From the NCBI RefSeq assembly GCF_018603905.1, contig NZ_JAHFZZ010000021.1:124001-188000 (forward strand): a stretch of 64,000 nt of DNA. Direction: 5' to 3'. The stretch is from Nonomuraea sp. NEAU-A123 (GTDB lineage: Bacteria; Actinomycetota; Actinomycetes; Streptosporangiales; Streptosporangiaceae). Shown one piece after another: positions 42,479 through 50,551 of the stretch. The notes under the pieces were generated by a model. It was given only the letters and a program-made list of their open reading frames with translations. It ran no database searches and was not told the origin of the DNA. Position 1 is the first letter of the stretch; each line of letters opens with the position of its first letter. The position numbers and the translations under genes were made by a program.

Positions 42479-43420
42479 GTGATACAGGCGTCCGGCCTGC
42501 GCAAGGTGTACGGGACCACCGTCGCTCTCGACGGCGTCGACCTGCACGTACGCGAAGGCGAGATCTACGGCGTGCTCGGCCAGAGCGGCGCCGGCAAGAG
42601 CACCCTGCTGCGCTGCGTCAACCTGCTCGAACGCCCCACCGCGGGCACCGTCACCGTCGCCGGGCAGGACCTCACCGCGCTGCGGAGCGGCGACCTCAAC
42701 CGGGCCAGGCAGCGCATCGGCATGATCCACCAGCACTTCGCACTGCTGTCCTCGCGCACGGTCGCCGGGAACGTCGCCTTCCCGCTGGAGGTCATGGGCG
42801 TGCCCAGAGCCGAACGGGAACGCCGCGTCACGGAACTCCTCGACCTGGTCGGACTCGGCGGCCGGGGCGGCGACCGCCCGAACCAGCTCTCGGGCGGACA
42901 GAAGCAGCGCGTCGGCATCGCCAGGGCGCTGGCGGGCAACCCGTCGGTACTGCTGTCGGACGAGGCGACCTCCGCCCTCGACCCGGCCACGACGCAGTCG
43001 ATCCTGTCCCTGCTCAAGCGGCTCAACACCGAGCTCGGCCTGACGATCCTGCTGATCACCCACGAGATGAACGTGGTCAAGAGCATCTGCGACTCGGTCG
43101 CCATCATGGCGGACGGCCGCGTCGAGGAGTCGGGCACGATCGCCGGCCTCATCAAGACGCCGGGGTCGCGACTGACCAGCGAGATCTTCCCCCTGCCCGA
43201 GCCGGCGCCTGCGGGCTCGATCACGCTCACCTTCACGGGCGACCCGCATCAGCCGGTGGTGTCGGAGGTGGTGCGCAAGTTCGACGTGGACGTGAACATC
43301 CTGGGCGGCTCCATAGAGAACCTCGCGGGACTCGCCGTCGGTCGCCTGCGGGTGTCCCTGTCGGGCGATGAGGAGGCCGCCGCGCTGGCCTTCCTTCGCG
43401 CGCGGGGGGTGGTGCTTTGA
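42479..43420 (+). CDS. metN: Methionine ABC transporter ATP-binding protein MetN
   Basis: A 313-residue ATPase. Walker A GQSGAGKST, Q-loop IGMIHQHFALLSSRTVAGNVAFPLE, signature LSGGQKQR, Walker B VLLSDEATSALDP, H-loop ITHEM. The C-terminal NIL domain (SITLTFTGDPHQPVVSEVVRKFDVDVNILGG...) is the methionine-sensing domain causing transinhibition and defines MetN. GTG 42479 follows GGGG by about 8 bases; the TTG three bases before is in frame. It is the first gene of metN-orf-metI-metQ, with a leader ORF upstream and a TGATG overlap with the next ORF. Confidence 0.95.
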   Translation: MIQASGLRKVYGTTVALDGVDLHVREGEIYGVLGQSGAGKSTLLRCVNLLERPTAGTVTVAGQDLTALRSGDLNRARQRIGMIHQHFALLSSRTVAGNVAFPLEVMGVPRAERERRVTELLDLVGLGGRGGDRPNQLSGGQKQRVGIARALAGNPSVLLSDEATSALDPATTQSILSLLKRLNTELGLTILLITHEMNVVKSICDSVAIMADGRVEESGTIAGLIKTPGSRLTSEIFPLPEPAPAGSITLTFTGDPHQPVVSEVVRKFDVDVNILGGSIENLAGLAVGRLRVSLSGDEEAAALAFLRARGVVL

Positions 43421-43758
43421 TGCGAAAAGCGGTCTTTGTTGTACGGCACAGCACGGTGGGCGCCACCCTCCGTCCGGGGTCGGCCCCTGTCCAGGGGCAC
43501 GCTCCTCCGGTGGAGGTGGCTGAGCGCCGTGACGTGCGTCTTCTCGGCCCCGGTCCGTGGCTTCGGCCGGCCGCCGTGATCTCCGCGCCGGTCTCCACCG
43601 TCCACCGTCCCGCCATCTCGGCGCGGCGGGCGACGCCCGAAGCGCGGGTCGGCCGCTGGTCCGCGCCCGGCCACCTGCCCCACGGCCGGTCGTTCGGGGC
43701 GCCGTATCGGTGTTCAGGGCGGGAATCGACGGAGCGTTCGGGGAAGGAACAGCTATGA
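43420..43758 (+). CDS. Uncharacterised 112-residue ORF inserted between metN and metI
   Basis: ATG 43420 shares its A with the metN stop (TGATG), and its TGA overlaps the metI start (ATGA, 43755-43758). The frame (MRKAVFVVRHSTVGATLRPG...STERSGKEQL) is rich in Arg, Pro, Ser and Ala. Its second half has almost exclusively G/C third codon positions, supporting translation; the first codons do not. No signal peptide, membrane helix or known domain is seen. Normal metNIQ operons lack such a gene. It may be a small partner, or a linker tolerated because it keeps coupling to metI. Not recognised. Confidence 0.5.
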   Translation: MRKAVFVVRHSTVGATLRPGSAPVQGHAPPVEVAERRDVRLLGPGPWLRPAAVISAPVSTVHRPAISARRATPEARVGRWSAPGHLPHGRSFGAPYRCSGRESTERSGKEQL

Positions 43759-44411
43759 CCTGGGATGAGATGGGGCCGCTGCTCTGGGAGGCGGCCGGGC
43801 AGACGGCGCAGATGGTCGGCTGGTCGACCCTGTTCACCGTGCTGTTCGGTCTGCCGCTCGGGGTGGCGCTCGTCGTGTTCGATCGCGGTGGGCTGCGGCC
43901 GCTGCCGGCGGTGAAGTCGGTGCTGGGCGTCGTGGTGAACGTGGGGCGGTCGCTGCCGTTCATCGTGCTGATGATCGCCATCATCCCCTTCACCCGGCTG
44001 GTCGTGGGCACCACCATCGGCACCGCGGCCGTGGTCGTGCCGCTCACCGTGGGGGCGGTGCCGTTCTTCGCCAGACTGGTGGAGACGGCGCTGCGCGAGG
44101 TGGGGGCCGACGTGGTGCAGGCGGCGCAGGCCATGGGCGCGGGCCGTACGACCATCGTGCGGAAGGTGCTGCTGCCCGAGGCGCTGCCCGGCCTGGTCGC
44201 CGCGGTGACCGTCACCGTCGTCGCGCTCATCGGCTACTCGGCCATGGCCGGGACCATCGGCGGGGGCGGGCTGGGGGACCTCGCCGTCAGGTACGGGTAC
44301 CAGCGGTTCGAGACCCTGCTCATGATCGTCACTGTCGTGCTGCTCGTCGTGCTGGTGCAGCTGATCCAGAGCCTGGGCGACCTGGTCGCCCGCCGCTTGT
44401 CACATAGATAA
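43755..44411 (+). CDS. metI: Methionine ABC transporter permease MetI
   Basis: A 218-residue permease with five membrane helices and the MetI hallmarks VGRSLPFIVLMIAIIPFTRLVVGT near 72-95 and the EAA-type loop EVGADVVQAAQAMGAGRTTIVRKVLLPEALPG at 115-146. ATG 43755 (MTWDEMGPLLWEAAG) has GGAAGGAA upstream. It forms the membrane channel of the D-methionine/L-methionine importer with MetN and MetQ. It is coupled to the unknown ORF upstream and 9 bases from metQ. Confidence 0.95.
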   Translation: MTWDEMGPLLWEAAGQTAQMVGWSTLFTVLFGLPLGVALVVFDRGGLRPLPAVKSVLGVVVNVGRSLPFIVLMIAIIPFTRLVVGTTIGTAAVVVPLTVGAVPFFARLVETALREVGADVVQAAQAMGAGRTTIVRKVLLPEALPGLVAAVTVTVVALIGYSAMAGTIGGGGLGDLAVRYGYQRFETLLMIVTVVLLVVLVQLIQSLGDLVARRLSHR

Positions 44412-44420
44412 GGAAAAATA

Positions 44421-45248
44421 ATGAAATTTCGGAACATTGTGGGCGCTGCTGCCCTAGCCCTGTTGCTCGCCGCATGCGGGACGTCGCAGGGTGCTACCGG
44501 CAAGGGCGCCGAGTCCGCCGACACCGTGCTGAAGGTGGGCGCCAGCCCGGTGCCGCACGCCGAGATCCTGAACTTCGTCAAGCAGAACCTGGCCCCGGCG
44601 GCCGGGCTGAAGCTGGAGGTCGTGGAGTTCACGGACTACGTGCAGCCGAACGTGCAGCTCAGTGAGGGCCAGCTGGACGCGAACTTCTTCCAGCACAAGC
44701 CCTACCTGGACGACTTCAACGCCTCCAAGGGCACCAAGCTGAGCTTCGTCACCCCGGTGCACCTGGAGCCGCTGGGGCTGTACTCGAAGAAGGCGACCAC
44801 GCTCGCGGCCCTGCCGCAGGGCGGCACCGTGGCCGTGCCCAACGACGCCACGAACCTGGGTCGCTCGCTCAAGCTCCTCGCCGACAATGGCCTGGTCAAG
44901 CTCAAGGACGGCGCCGGCACCGCGGCGACCGAGCGTGACGTGACCGACAACCCGAAGAAGCTGGTGTTCAAGCCGCTGGAGGCCGCGCAGCTGCCCCGCT
45001 CGCTCGACGACGTCGACGCCGCGGTCATCAACGGCAACTACGCCATCGAGGCCGGGCTCAAGCCCGCTTCGCAAGCCCTGGTGCTGGAGAAGTCCGAGGG
45101 GAACCCGTACGTCAACGGGCTGGTCGTGGCTGCCGGGCACGAGAAGGACGCGAACATCGTGACCTTGGGCAAGCTCCTTCAGGACCCGAAGGTCAAGGAT
45201 TTCATCAAGCAGAAGTACGCCGGTTCCGTGATCCCTGCCGGAGAATAA
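44421..45248 (+). CDS. metQ: Methionine-binding lipoprotein MetQ (NlpA family)
   Basis: A 275-residue lipoprotein. The signal MKFRNIVGAAALALLLAAC ends at the lipobox LAAC (C19). The mature domain has NlpA motifs LKVGASPVPHAEIL, YVQPNVQLSEGQLDANFFQHKPYLDDFN and DDVDAAVINGNYAIEAGLKP. It delivers methionine to MetNI. AAGGAAA precedes ATG 44421 by about 6 bases. It is the last gene of the operon. Confidence 0.95.
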   Translation: MKFRNIVGAAALALLLAACGTSQGATGKGAESADTVLKVGASPVPHAEILNFVKQNLAPAAGLKLEVVEFTDYVQPNVQLSEGQLDANFFQHKPYLDDFNASKGTKLSFVTPVHLEPLGLYSKKATTLAALPQGGTVAVPNDATNLGRSLKLLADNGLVKLKDGAGTAATERDVTDNPKKLVFKPLEAAQLPRSLDDVDAAVINGNYAIEAGLKPASQALVLEKSEGNPYVNGLVVAAGHEKDANIVTLGKLLQDPKVKDFIKQKYAGSVIPAGE

Positions 45249-45379
45249 CGCGATAAATCCGGAAGATCGGGAAAGTCCTCTTATCTCGCCACCTGTGGTA
45301 TCAAGTGGGTTGAAAGCGGACGGCAATCGGTCGGACGTACGAAGACTGGGTCAGCAAGACCTCTCCCGAGGAGGACCCA

Positions 45380-45982
45380 GTGCGATTCGTCTCACGAATC
45401 ATGATCGGCGTCGCGGCCACCACAATGGTGGCCATCGGCGCACCGGCAGCGGCCAATGCCACCACGGCGACAACCGCCACTCCAGCCACAACCGCCTCGT
45501 CGCACTTCTACGACGCGGACTGGGGACCCTACTTCTCCAGCGATCACAAGGCCAAGGCAGAAGGCCAGGTGACCGTGGACAAGAAGCGGTTCAAGTTCTG
45601 GTACTGGAAGACGTTCTTCGTCAAGAAGAAAGTGTGCTCCTTCGACAAGAAGAGCCACAAGAAGCACTGCGAGTTCGTCGTCAAGAAGATCAAGAAGCAC
45701 GTGTGGGAGTGGCGATACAACTACTTCTTCACCGTCGACAGCACCCTCACCAACAACAAGTGGTGGGGCCGCGACAAGTGCGCGTGGGAGACCTTCAAGG
45801 TCGTCGACCAAGACGGTCACGCGACCTTCGACTCCTTCTCCAACTGCCGCAAGCACCCCGCCGACTACTCGTTCTCGGGTAAGAACGCGGCTCACATCTA
45901 CGTGGATGTGAGCAGGGGCAACAGGCACGGACCGACCGGCTTCCACTCCGGTTGGCAGGACGTGTATCACGCCGCTGCCTGA
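45380..45982 (+). CDS. Secreted Lys- and aromatic-rich protein of unknown function
   Basis: A 200-residue protein with a clear signal peptide (MRFVSRIMIGVAATTMVAIGAPAAANA) and Thr-rich linker. The mature part is strongly basic and aromatic: KKRFKFWYWKTFFVKKKVCSF, KKIKKHVWEWRYNYFF and NNKWWGRDKCAWETF, with four cysteines (CSF, CEF, CAW, CRK) that could form two disulfides. Charge and Trp/Tyr/Phe content suggest binding to acidic polymers or membranes, but no family is recognised. GTG 45380 has GAGGAGG 5 bases upstream. Single gene. Confidence 0.7.
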   Translation: MRFVSRIMIGVAATTMVAIGAPAAANATTATTATPATTASSHFYDADWGPYFSSDHKAKAEGQVTVDKKRFKFWYWKTFFVKKKVCSFDKKSHKKHCEFVVKKIKKHVWEWRYNYFFTVDSTLTNNKWWGRDKCAWETFKVVDQDGHATFDSFSNCRKHPADYSFSGKNAAHIYVDVSRGNRHGPTGFHSGWQDVYHAAA

Positions 45983-46086
45983 GCAGACCGCGGGGCCGCG
46001 ATCTCGACGATGAGATCGCGGCTTCGCCGTACTCCCGGGTGGTCATTCCCTGGCGCCGCGCGCGCTTCGCCGAATACTGTTCGGTC

Positions 46087-47622
46087 ATGCATCCGGGAGC
46101 CATCGCAGCCGTCACGCCCGACAAGCCCGCTGTGATCATGGCGGGCTCCGGGCGGGTCGTCACCTACCGTCAGCTCGACGAGGAGTCGAACCGGCTGGCC
46201 CACCTGTTCCGCGCCGCCGGGCTGCGGCCGGGTGACCACGTCGCCTTCATGCTCGCCAACCATCCGCTCTACCTGGCGATCGCCTGGGGGGCGCACCGCG
46301 CGGGCCTGTACTACACGGCGATCAGCTCGCGGCTGGGGACCGACGAGCTCGCGTACATCGTGAACAACTGCGGCGCCCGGGTGTTCCTCTCGGACGCGAG
46401 CCTGGCGGAGGTCGCCACCTCGATCACCGCCGCGACGCCCGGCGTCGAGCTGCGCCTCATGCTGGACGGCACCGCCGAGGGCTTCGACTCGTACGAGGAG
46501 GCGGTGGCCGGACAGCCGCCCACGCCGATCGACGACGAGTGCCAGGGCTCCGACATGCTCTACTCCTCCGGCACCACCGGCCGGCCCAAGGGCGTCAAGC
46601 CCGCCCTGCCGCGCACGCCGCTGACGGAGTCGAACCTGCTGCTCAAGCTCGTCGAGGCCCTGTTCGCGCCGACGGCCGACAGCGTCTACCTGTCGCCCGC
46701 GCCGCTCTATCACGCGGCGCCGCTGCGCTACTGCATGACCTTCCAGCGGCTCGGCGCGACGATCGTGGTGATGGAGCGCTTCGAGCCCGAACGCTATCTG
46801 GAACTGGTCGAGAAGTATGGGGTGACGCATTCGCAGCTCGTCCCGACCATGTTCATCAAGATGCTCAAACTGCCCGACGAGATCAGGAAAAAGTACGACC
46901 TGTCGTCCCTGCAGTGCGCCATCCACGCCGCCGCCCCCTGCCCGGTGCCCGTCAAGGAGCAGATGATCGCCTGGTGGGGCCCGATCATCCACGAGTACTA
47001 CGCGGGCACCGAGGGCAACGGCTTCCTCTACGCCGGCTCACAGGACTGGCTGGAGCACCCGGGCACCGTCGGCCGCTCACTGCTCGGCAACGTGCACATC
47101 TGCGACGAGGACGGCAACACGCTGCCGCCGGGCGAGCACGGCACGATCTTCTTCGAGAGCCCCGCCCGCTTCGAGTATCACGGCGACCCCGACAAGACCC
47201 GCTCCGTTCAGGACCCTCAGGGGAGGGGCTGGACCACGCTCGGCGACATCGGCTACCTGGACGCCGAGGGCTTCCTCTACCTGACGGACCGCCGCTCGTA
47301 CATGATCATCTCGGGCGGCGTGAACATCTACCCGCAGGAGGCGGAGAACATCCTGTGCCTCCATCCGAAGGTCGCCGACGTGGCCGTCTTCGGGATCCCG
47401 GACGAGGAGATGGGCGAGCAGGTCAAGGCCGTGGTGCAGCCGGCGTCGATGGCCGAGGCGGGGCCGGCGCTGGAGGCGGAACTGATCGAGTACTGCCGGG
47501 CGCGGCTGGCCCACTACAAGTGCCCGAAGTCGGTGGACTTCCGCGCGGAGCTCCCGCGTCATCCCACGGGCAAGCTTTACAAGCGATTGCTGAAGGACGA
47601 GTACTGGCCTGCCAGAACGTAG
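46087..47622 (+). CDS. Acyl-CoA synthetase (FadD-like AMP-binding protein)
   Basis: A 511-residue adenylate-forming ligase. Core motifs: phosphate loop MLYSSGTTGRPKGVK near 160-174, YYAGTEGNG (A5), GWTTLGDIGYLDAEGFLYLTDR (A7/A8) and the C-terminal PTGKLYKRLL with the catalytic Lys. It activates a carboxylic acid to an acyl-CoA; in actinobacteria this group often serves fatty-acid or steroid side-chain degradation, which fits the presence of a CYP125-like P450 elsewhere in the window but proves nothing. ATG 46087 lacks a good ribosome site and AATACT lies about 10 bases upstream, so the mRNA may be leaderless. Confidence 0.9.
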   Translation: MHPGAIAAVTPDKPAVIMAGSGRVVTYRQLDEESNRLAHLFRAAGLRPGDHVAFMLANHPLYLAIAWGAHRAGLYYTAISSRLGTDELAYIVNNCGARVFLSDASLAEVATSITAATPGVELRLMLDGTAEGFDSYEEAVAGQPPTPIDDECQGSDMLYSSGTTGRPKGVKPALPRTPLTESNLLLKLVEALFAPTADSVYLSPAPLYHAAPLRYCMTFQRLGATIVVMERFEPERYLELVEKYGVTHSQLVPTMFIKMLKLPDEIRKKYDLSSLQCAIHAAAPCPVPVKEQMIAWWGPIIHEYYAGTEGNGFLYAGSQDWLEHPGTVGRSLLGNVHICDEDGNTLPPGEHGTIFFESPARFEYHGDPDKTRSVQDPQGRGWTTLGDIGYLDAEGFLYLTDRRSYMIISGGVNIYPQEAENILCLHPKVADVAVFGIPDEEMGEQVKAVVQPASMAEAGPALEAELIEYCRARLAHYKCPKSVDFRAELPRHPTGKLYKRLLKDEYWPART

Positions 47623-47664
47623 ATCGTGCGGCCGTTACCCCGCACGCATTCAGATTGGAGCCCC

Positions 47665-47766
47665 ATGGGGAACATCGGCCCTGTCGAGATGCTCGTTTTT
47701 CTGGCCGTGATCCTGGTCATCGCGACGATCGTCTTCCTGGTGATGGCCGTCAACCGCCGCAAGTAA
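47665..47766 (+). CDS. 33-residue single-pass membrane peptide
   Basis: ATG 47665 with TTGGAG 5 bases upstream encodes MGNIGPVEMLVFLAVILVI plus ATIVFLVMAVNRRK: a short N-terminus, one hydrophobic helix and a basic end, so N-out/C-in is likely. The first residues (MGNIGPVEMLVFL) resemble TatA-type starts (xxIGPxELLxIL), but no amphipathic helix follows, so it is not a functional TatA. It ends directly before the convergent epimerase gene stop. Confidence 0.65.
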   Translation: MGNIGPVEMLVFLAVILVIATIVFLVMAVNRRK

Positions 47767-48381
47767 TCATGGATAGGCGTCGGCCATCGCGTCGAGTTCC
47801 GCGTATCGGGTCTGGCAGTCGCGATAGAGCGGAAGCAGCCCCTGTTCCGCGGCTTCCCGAAGAGAAGGAGCCGTCCTGTCCATTTCGGAGAGAATGAACT
47901 CGTGCTCCCGTGGCCAGGGCACGTTCAAGTCGCGGTCCAGCGGGTTGATGGAGACGGTCGCGCTCGGCGCGTAGAGACTTGAGCAGAGGTACCAGACCGT
48001 CACCTCCTTTGTCAGCGCGAGGAATCCGGCGGCGAGACCCTCCGCGACGTAAAGGGCCCTCCTGCTTTCGGCGGTCAGCTCGACCGCGATGTGCTCGCCG
48101 AAGGTGGGCGAGCCGATCCTGGTGTCGAGTACGACGCAGAGCATGGCCCCGTGCGCGCAGTTGAAGTAGCGGGCCTGGCCCGGCAGTTGCACGACATGGA
48201 GGCCGCGTATGGTGCCGCGATGGGATGCTGAGCAGTTGACCTGGGCCACCCAGAGCGGGTGGCCCACCGCTTTTCGGAACGCCGGCTGGCTGAACGGCTC
48301 GAGGAAGATCCCCCGCATGTCGGGATAGATTCTCTGCTCGATCAAAAAAGTGCCTTCTATGTCAAGCTCTTCGATGCGCAT
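47767..48381 (-). CDS. dTDP-4-dehydrorhamnose 3,5-epimerase-like protein (RmlC family)
   Basis: A 204-residue cupin of the RmlC family. The active-site block is SASHRGTIRGLHVVQLPGQARYF (His-Arg-Gly-x-Arg-Gly-x-His), then GAMLCVVLDTRIGSPTFGEH, and the aromatic/hydrophobic strand LAAGFLALTKEVTVWYLCSSLY, where RmlC has HGF and YxxxxxYxP. NPLDRDLNVPWP matches the family end (DPxxxIxWP). It would epimerise a dTDP-4-keto sugar for a deoxysugar, but no other rml gene is here. The His of HGF is replaced by AGF, so specificity may differ. Confidence 0.85.
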   Translation of the reverse strand: MRIEELDIEGTFLIEQRIYPDMRGIFLEPFSQPAFRKAVGHPLWVAQVNCSASHRGTIRGLHVVQLPGQARYFNCAHGAMLCVVLDTRIGSPTFGEHIAVELTAESRRALYVAEGLAAGFLALTKEVTVWYLCSSLYAPSATVSINPLDRDLNVPWPREHEFILSEMDRTAPSLREAAEQGLLPLYRDCQTRYAELDAMADAYP

Positions 48382-48576
48382 CCCCGCGGACCTTTCTCGT
48401 CGATATATTCCCTTTCGCGATAATCAAAGGCTTTCAGCGAGGCATAAACGCGGCAACCCCTAAAACCACCCCTAGTCCCCCCATCCACCAAATTAGGGCA
48501 CGTTTGACCGCCCCTGCTAAATACACTGTGCACGGTCGCGCGGACATTCGTATCACGGCGAAATGAGGAATGCGTC

Positions 48577-48675
48577 ATGGACGGCGATCGACCTGGTCGA
48601 AGCCACGTAGGCACGCGAGAAAATCACCTCACGCGGATTCTTGTGCTCTTCTCAGAGCCGCGCGAAGGCGCGTGA
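48577..48675 (+). CDS. Possible 32-codon ORF near the XRE/ImmA/MAB_1171c cassette
   Basis: GAGGA lies about 8 bases before ATG 48577; the frame (MDGDRPGRSHVGTRENHL...) ends at TGA 48673-48675, overlapping the 3' end of the convergent membrane-protein gene. Codon use is only weakly gene-like. The 200 bases upstream are comparatively AT-rich, with two copies of ACCCCTA on one strand (48458-48485), and may hold a promoter. Confidence 0.2.
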   Translation: MDGDRPGRSHVGTRENHLTRILVLFSEPREGA

Positions 48676-49821
48676 AAGCCGCGTCAGGTGCGACAATTCA
48701 TCCTTCATGACCGGCAATCCAGGGCTGAGTGCCGGTTCGCCGGACGTGACGTCACGGGTGACCGCGGGTTTCCGGTCCACGGCGGAAGGATGGGAAATAC
48801 TCGGCCACGCCGCGTGCCTCTTCGTGGCGGCGAACGCTTGGAGGGCCTGGGCCACGGTCTGAGCGTGCAGGGCCGGGCTCATGCCGTCATGAAACGGTTT
48901 TCCGGCATAGGACTCGAGGACGAGCAGACAGTCACGGATCTCGATGACGTAGCGATAGAGCTGGTACCCCACGGAGTCGCCGACCCTGGGCGGCTCTCGT
49001 CTGAGTTCCGGCATGGCCGCGGTCAGCGTCGTCCAGAGCGGGCGAAGACGATGCAGCGCCCGACGCTGGGCCGCGGACCGCAGCGGCGTGGCGAGCCTCG
49101 GCCCCCAGACACCGATGGTGGGACCGGCCAGGATCAGGGTGGTGCAGCCGAGCCCGAGATACGTCACCGCGTGGGTCGACGCGCCTGGAGGCGTCGGCAG
49201 GGAGAAATAGCTGGTCAGCGCGGTAGCGCCCAAGTAACCCACATAGACGAGCCCGCCGGCGTCACCTGCCGCGACAAGCCGCAGCCCTAGCCGTAAATAT
49301 GGCTGATGCGTGTATCTCACGTATCGCCAGGTCCGGCGCAGCGTGTCAAAAAGGCCGGCGGCGATATAGGCGAGGAAGGCCAGATAGGACCCGATGATGA
49401 GCAGGTTCTCGCCGTGCACGACGAGAAAGCCCGCGCCGGCGTCGTCCGGAACTCCGGAGCCCAGCAGCAGGGCTGCCATCACTGTGATGTCCCCCGCCGC
49501 CCATAACATCTTCGCGCGCGCGCCGGCCGACCGGTCGTCCGCCGGTGATGTCAGGTAGGTCACCACGATCCAGAACGCGCACATGGAGGCGATGGAGAAG
49601 CTGAACACCAGCCATCGCCCGAGCCCGTTGACGTGGGTGATGGCGTCGAGCCTCGGCTGGATATTATGAAACTGCACCAACACGCTGAGGCTGAGCGTGA
49701 CGATATGGGCCGAATAGGCGAGATCCACGGGCGATCGACGTTTCCGGACGAGTCGCACGGCGGCAAGTGCAGCGATCGTCCATATGACCGAAGCCTCCCC
49801 CCAATACAGCACATCGTCCAC
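48652..49821 (-). CDS. MAB_1171c-type multi-pass membrane protein
   Basis: A 389-residue protein with about seven membrane helices in the first 245 residues (VIWTIAALAAVRLV, AHIVTLSLSVLVQF, RWLVFSFSIASMCAFWIVVTYL and others) and a cytosolic tail containing RALHRLRPLWTTLTAAMPELRREPP and YQLYRYVIEIRDCLLVLESY, the conserved blocks of this family. In many actinobacteria it follows an XRE regulator and an ImmA/IrrE metalloprotease; here all three are present in that order. Transport has been suggested by annotation only; function unproven. GTG 49821 is one base after the protease stop. Confidence 0.8.
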   Translation of the reverse strand: MDDVLYWGEASVIWTIAALAAVRLVRKRRSPVDLAYSAHIVTLSLSVLVQFHNIQPRLDAITHVNGLGRWLVFSFSIASMCAFWIVVTYLTSPADDRSAGARAKMLWAAGDITVMAALLLGSGVPDDAGAGFLVVHGENLLIIGSYLAFLAYIAAGLFDTLRRTWRYVRYTHQPYLRLGLRLVAAGDAGGLVYVGYLGATALTSYFSLPTPPGASTHAVTYLGLGCTTLILAGPTIGVWGPRLATPLRSAAQRRALHRLRPLWTTLTAAMPELRREPPRVGDSVGYQLYRYVIEIRDCLLVLESYAGKPFHDGMSPALHAQTVAQALQAFAATKRHAAWPSISHPSAVDRKPAVTRDVTSGEPALSPGLPVMKDELSHLTRLSRAFARL

Positions 49822-49822
49822 G

Positions 49823-50365
49823 TCAAAATCCCCTTCCGGACCCCCACGCCTGTTCGAGATTCCGCACTACCTCGGCTATTTCCGGGGGTGGTTTCGCGGC
49901 TGGGACGGTGTATCTGCCGGATGCCAGAACCCGCGGCGCCAAGATGAGGTCGGCGAAATCCTCCGCCGCGTCCTCGGCGGGATCGGCGTAACCGGTCCTG
50001 AACAACACGCGCCGTATCATGTCCGCGTTGAGATTGGGCAACAGCATGCGCTGGAGCTCTTCGCTCCGCCATCCGCTGTCCTGATGGCCGAGCACGAGGT
50101 GGCCGAGCTCGTGCAGCAGGATGTGGCATTCATGCAGCGGCGACGAGCTGCGCACGTAACACAGATAGTCGGCGCCGCCGGTCTTGATATAGAGGCCGCA
50201 CGGAGCACCGCGACGCGCCGAGATGGGGATCATATGGATGGGGCGGCCTCGTCGCCCTTCAAGTCGTTCAATGAAGAGCTCGAGGTCGAAGGGGTCGGGT
50301 ATGACTCCCTCGGCTTCCAACTCCTCGATCAACACCTCATGCGGTGTCCGCTGCTCCCTCTTCAC
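49823..50365 (-). CDS. ImmA/IrrE-family metallo-endopeptidase
   Basis: A 180-residue zinc protease with the HExxH motif in LLHELGHLVLGHQDSGW (about 83-99). ImmA-type enzymes cleave an XRE repressor to induce its regulon; the XRE gene is just upstream in the same operon. GTG 50365 starts MKREQRTPHEVLIEELE. It is followed by the MAB_1171c gene one base later, supporting a functional unit of sensor protease, repressor and membrane protein. Confidence 0.88.
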   Translation of the reverse strand: MKREQRTPHEVLIEELEAEGVIPDPFDLELFIERLEGRRGRPIHMIPISARRGAPCGLYIKTGGADYLCYVRSSSPLHECHILLHELGHLVLGHQDSGWRSEELQRMLLPNLNADMIRRVLFRTGYADPAEDAAEDFADLILAPRVLASGRYTVPAAKPPPEIAEVVRNLEQAWGSGRGF

Positions 50366-50551
50366 AGCATGCCGTCCGGTACCCTCGCTCGGTGCAAATG
50401 TCGTCGCTCATGGCATGCAGGGGGTTGATGGCCGGTCCACGCCGTTCGGCCTCGTCGTCCATTCCGCACTCACGGTGAAACGTTCAGGCGTGAATGACCG
50501 CGGGATCCCCCGCCGTTTTCCACCACCGTCTACATCGCTCCTCCTCGGCTC

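Noticed and set aside
42200..42480. SAM riboswitch upstream of metN
   Set aside because: I could not find the conserved core of SAM-I or SAM-IV; the region has a short ORF and two simple hairpins instead. A covariance search would settle it.
46087..47622. Steroid catabolism cluster linking the FadD-like ligase with the P450 at 23879
   Set aside because: The genes are 21 kb apart with no other catabolic genes between them; co-function is not supported.
50366..50551. 41-codon Cys-containing minus-strand ORF (MDDEAERRGP...) between XRE and ImmA genes
   Set aside because: Third-position use is not gene-like and there is only a poor ribosome site; it overlaps the protease start.
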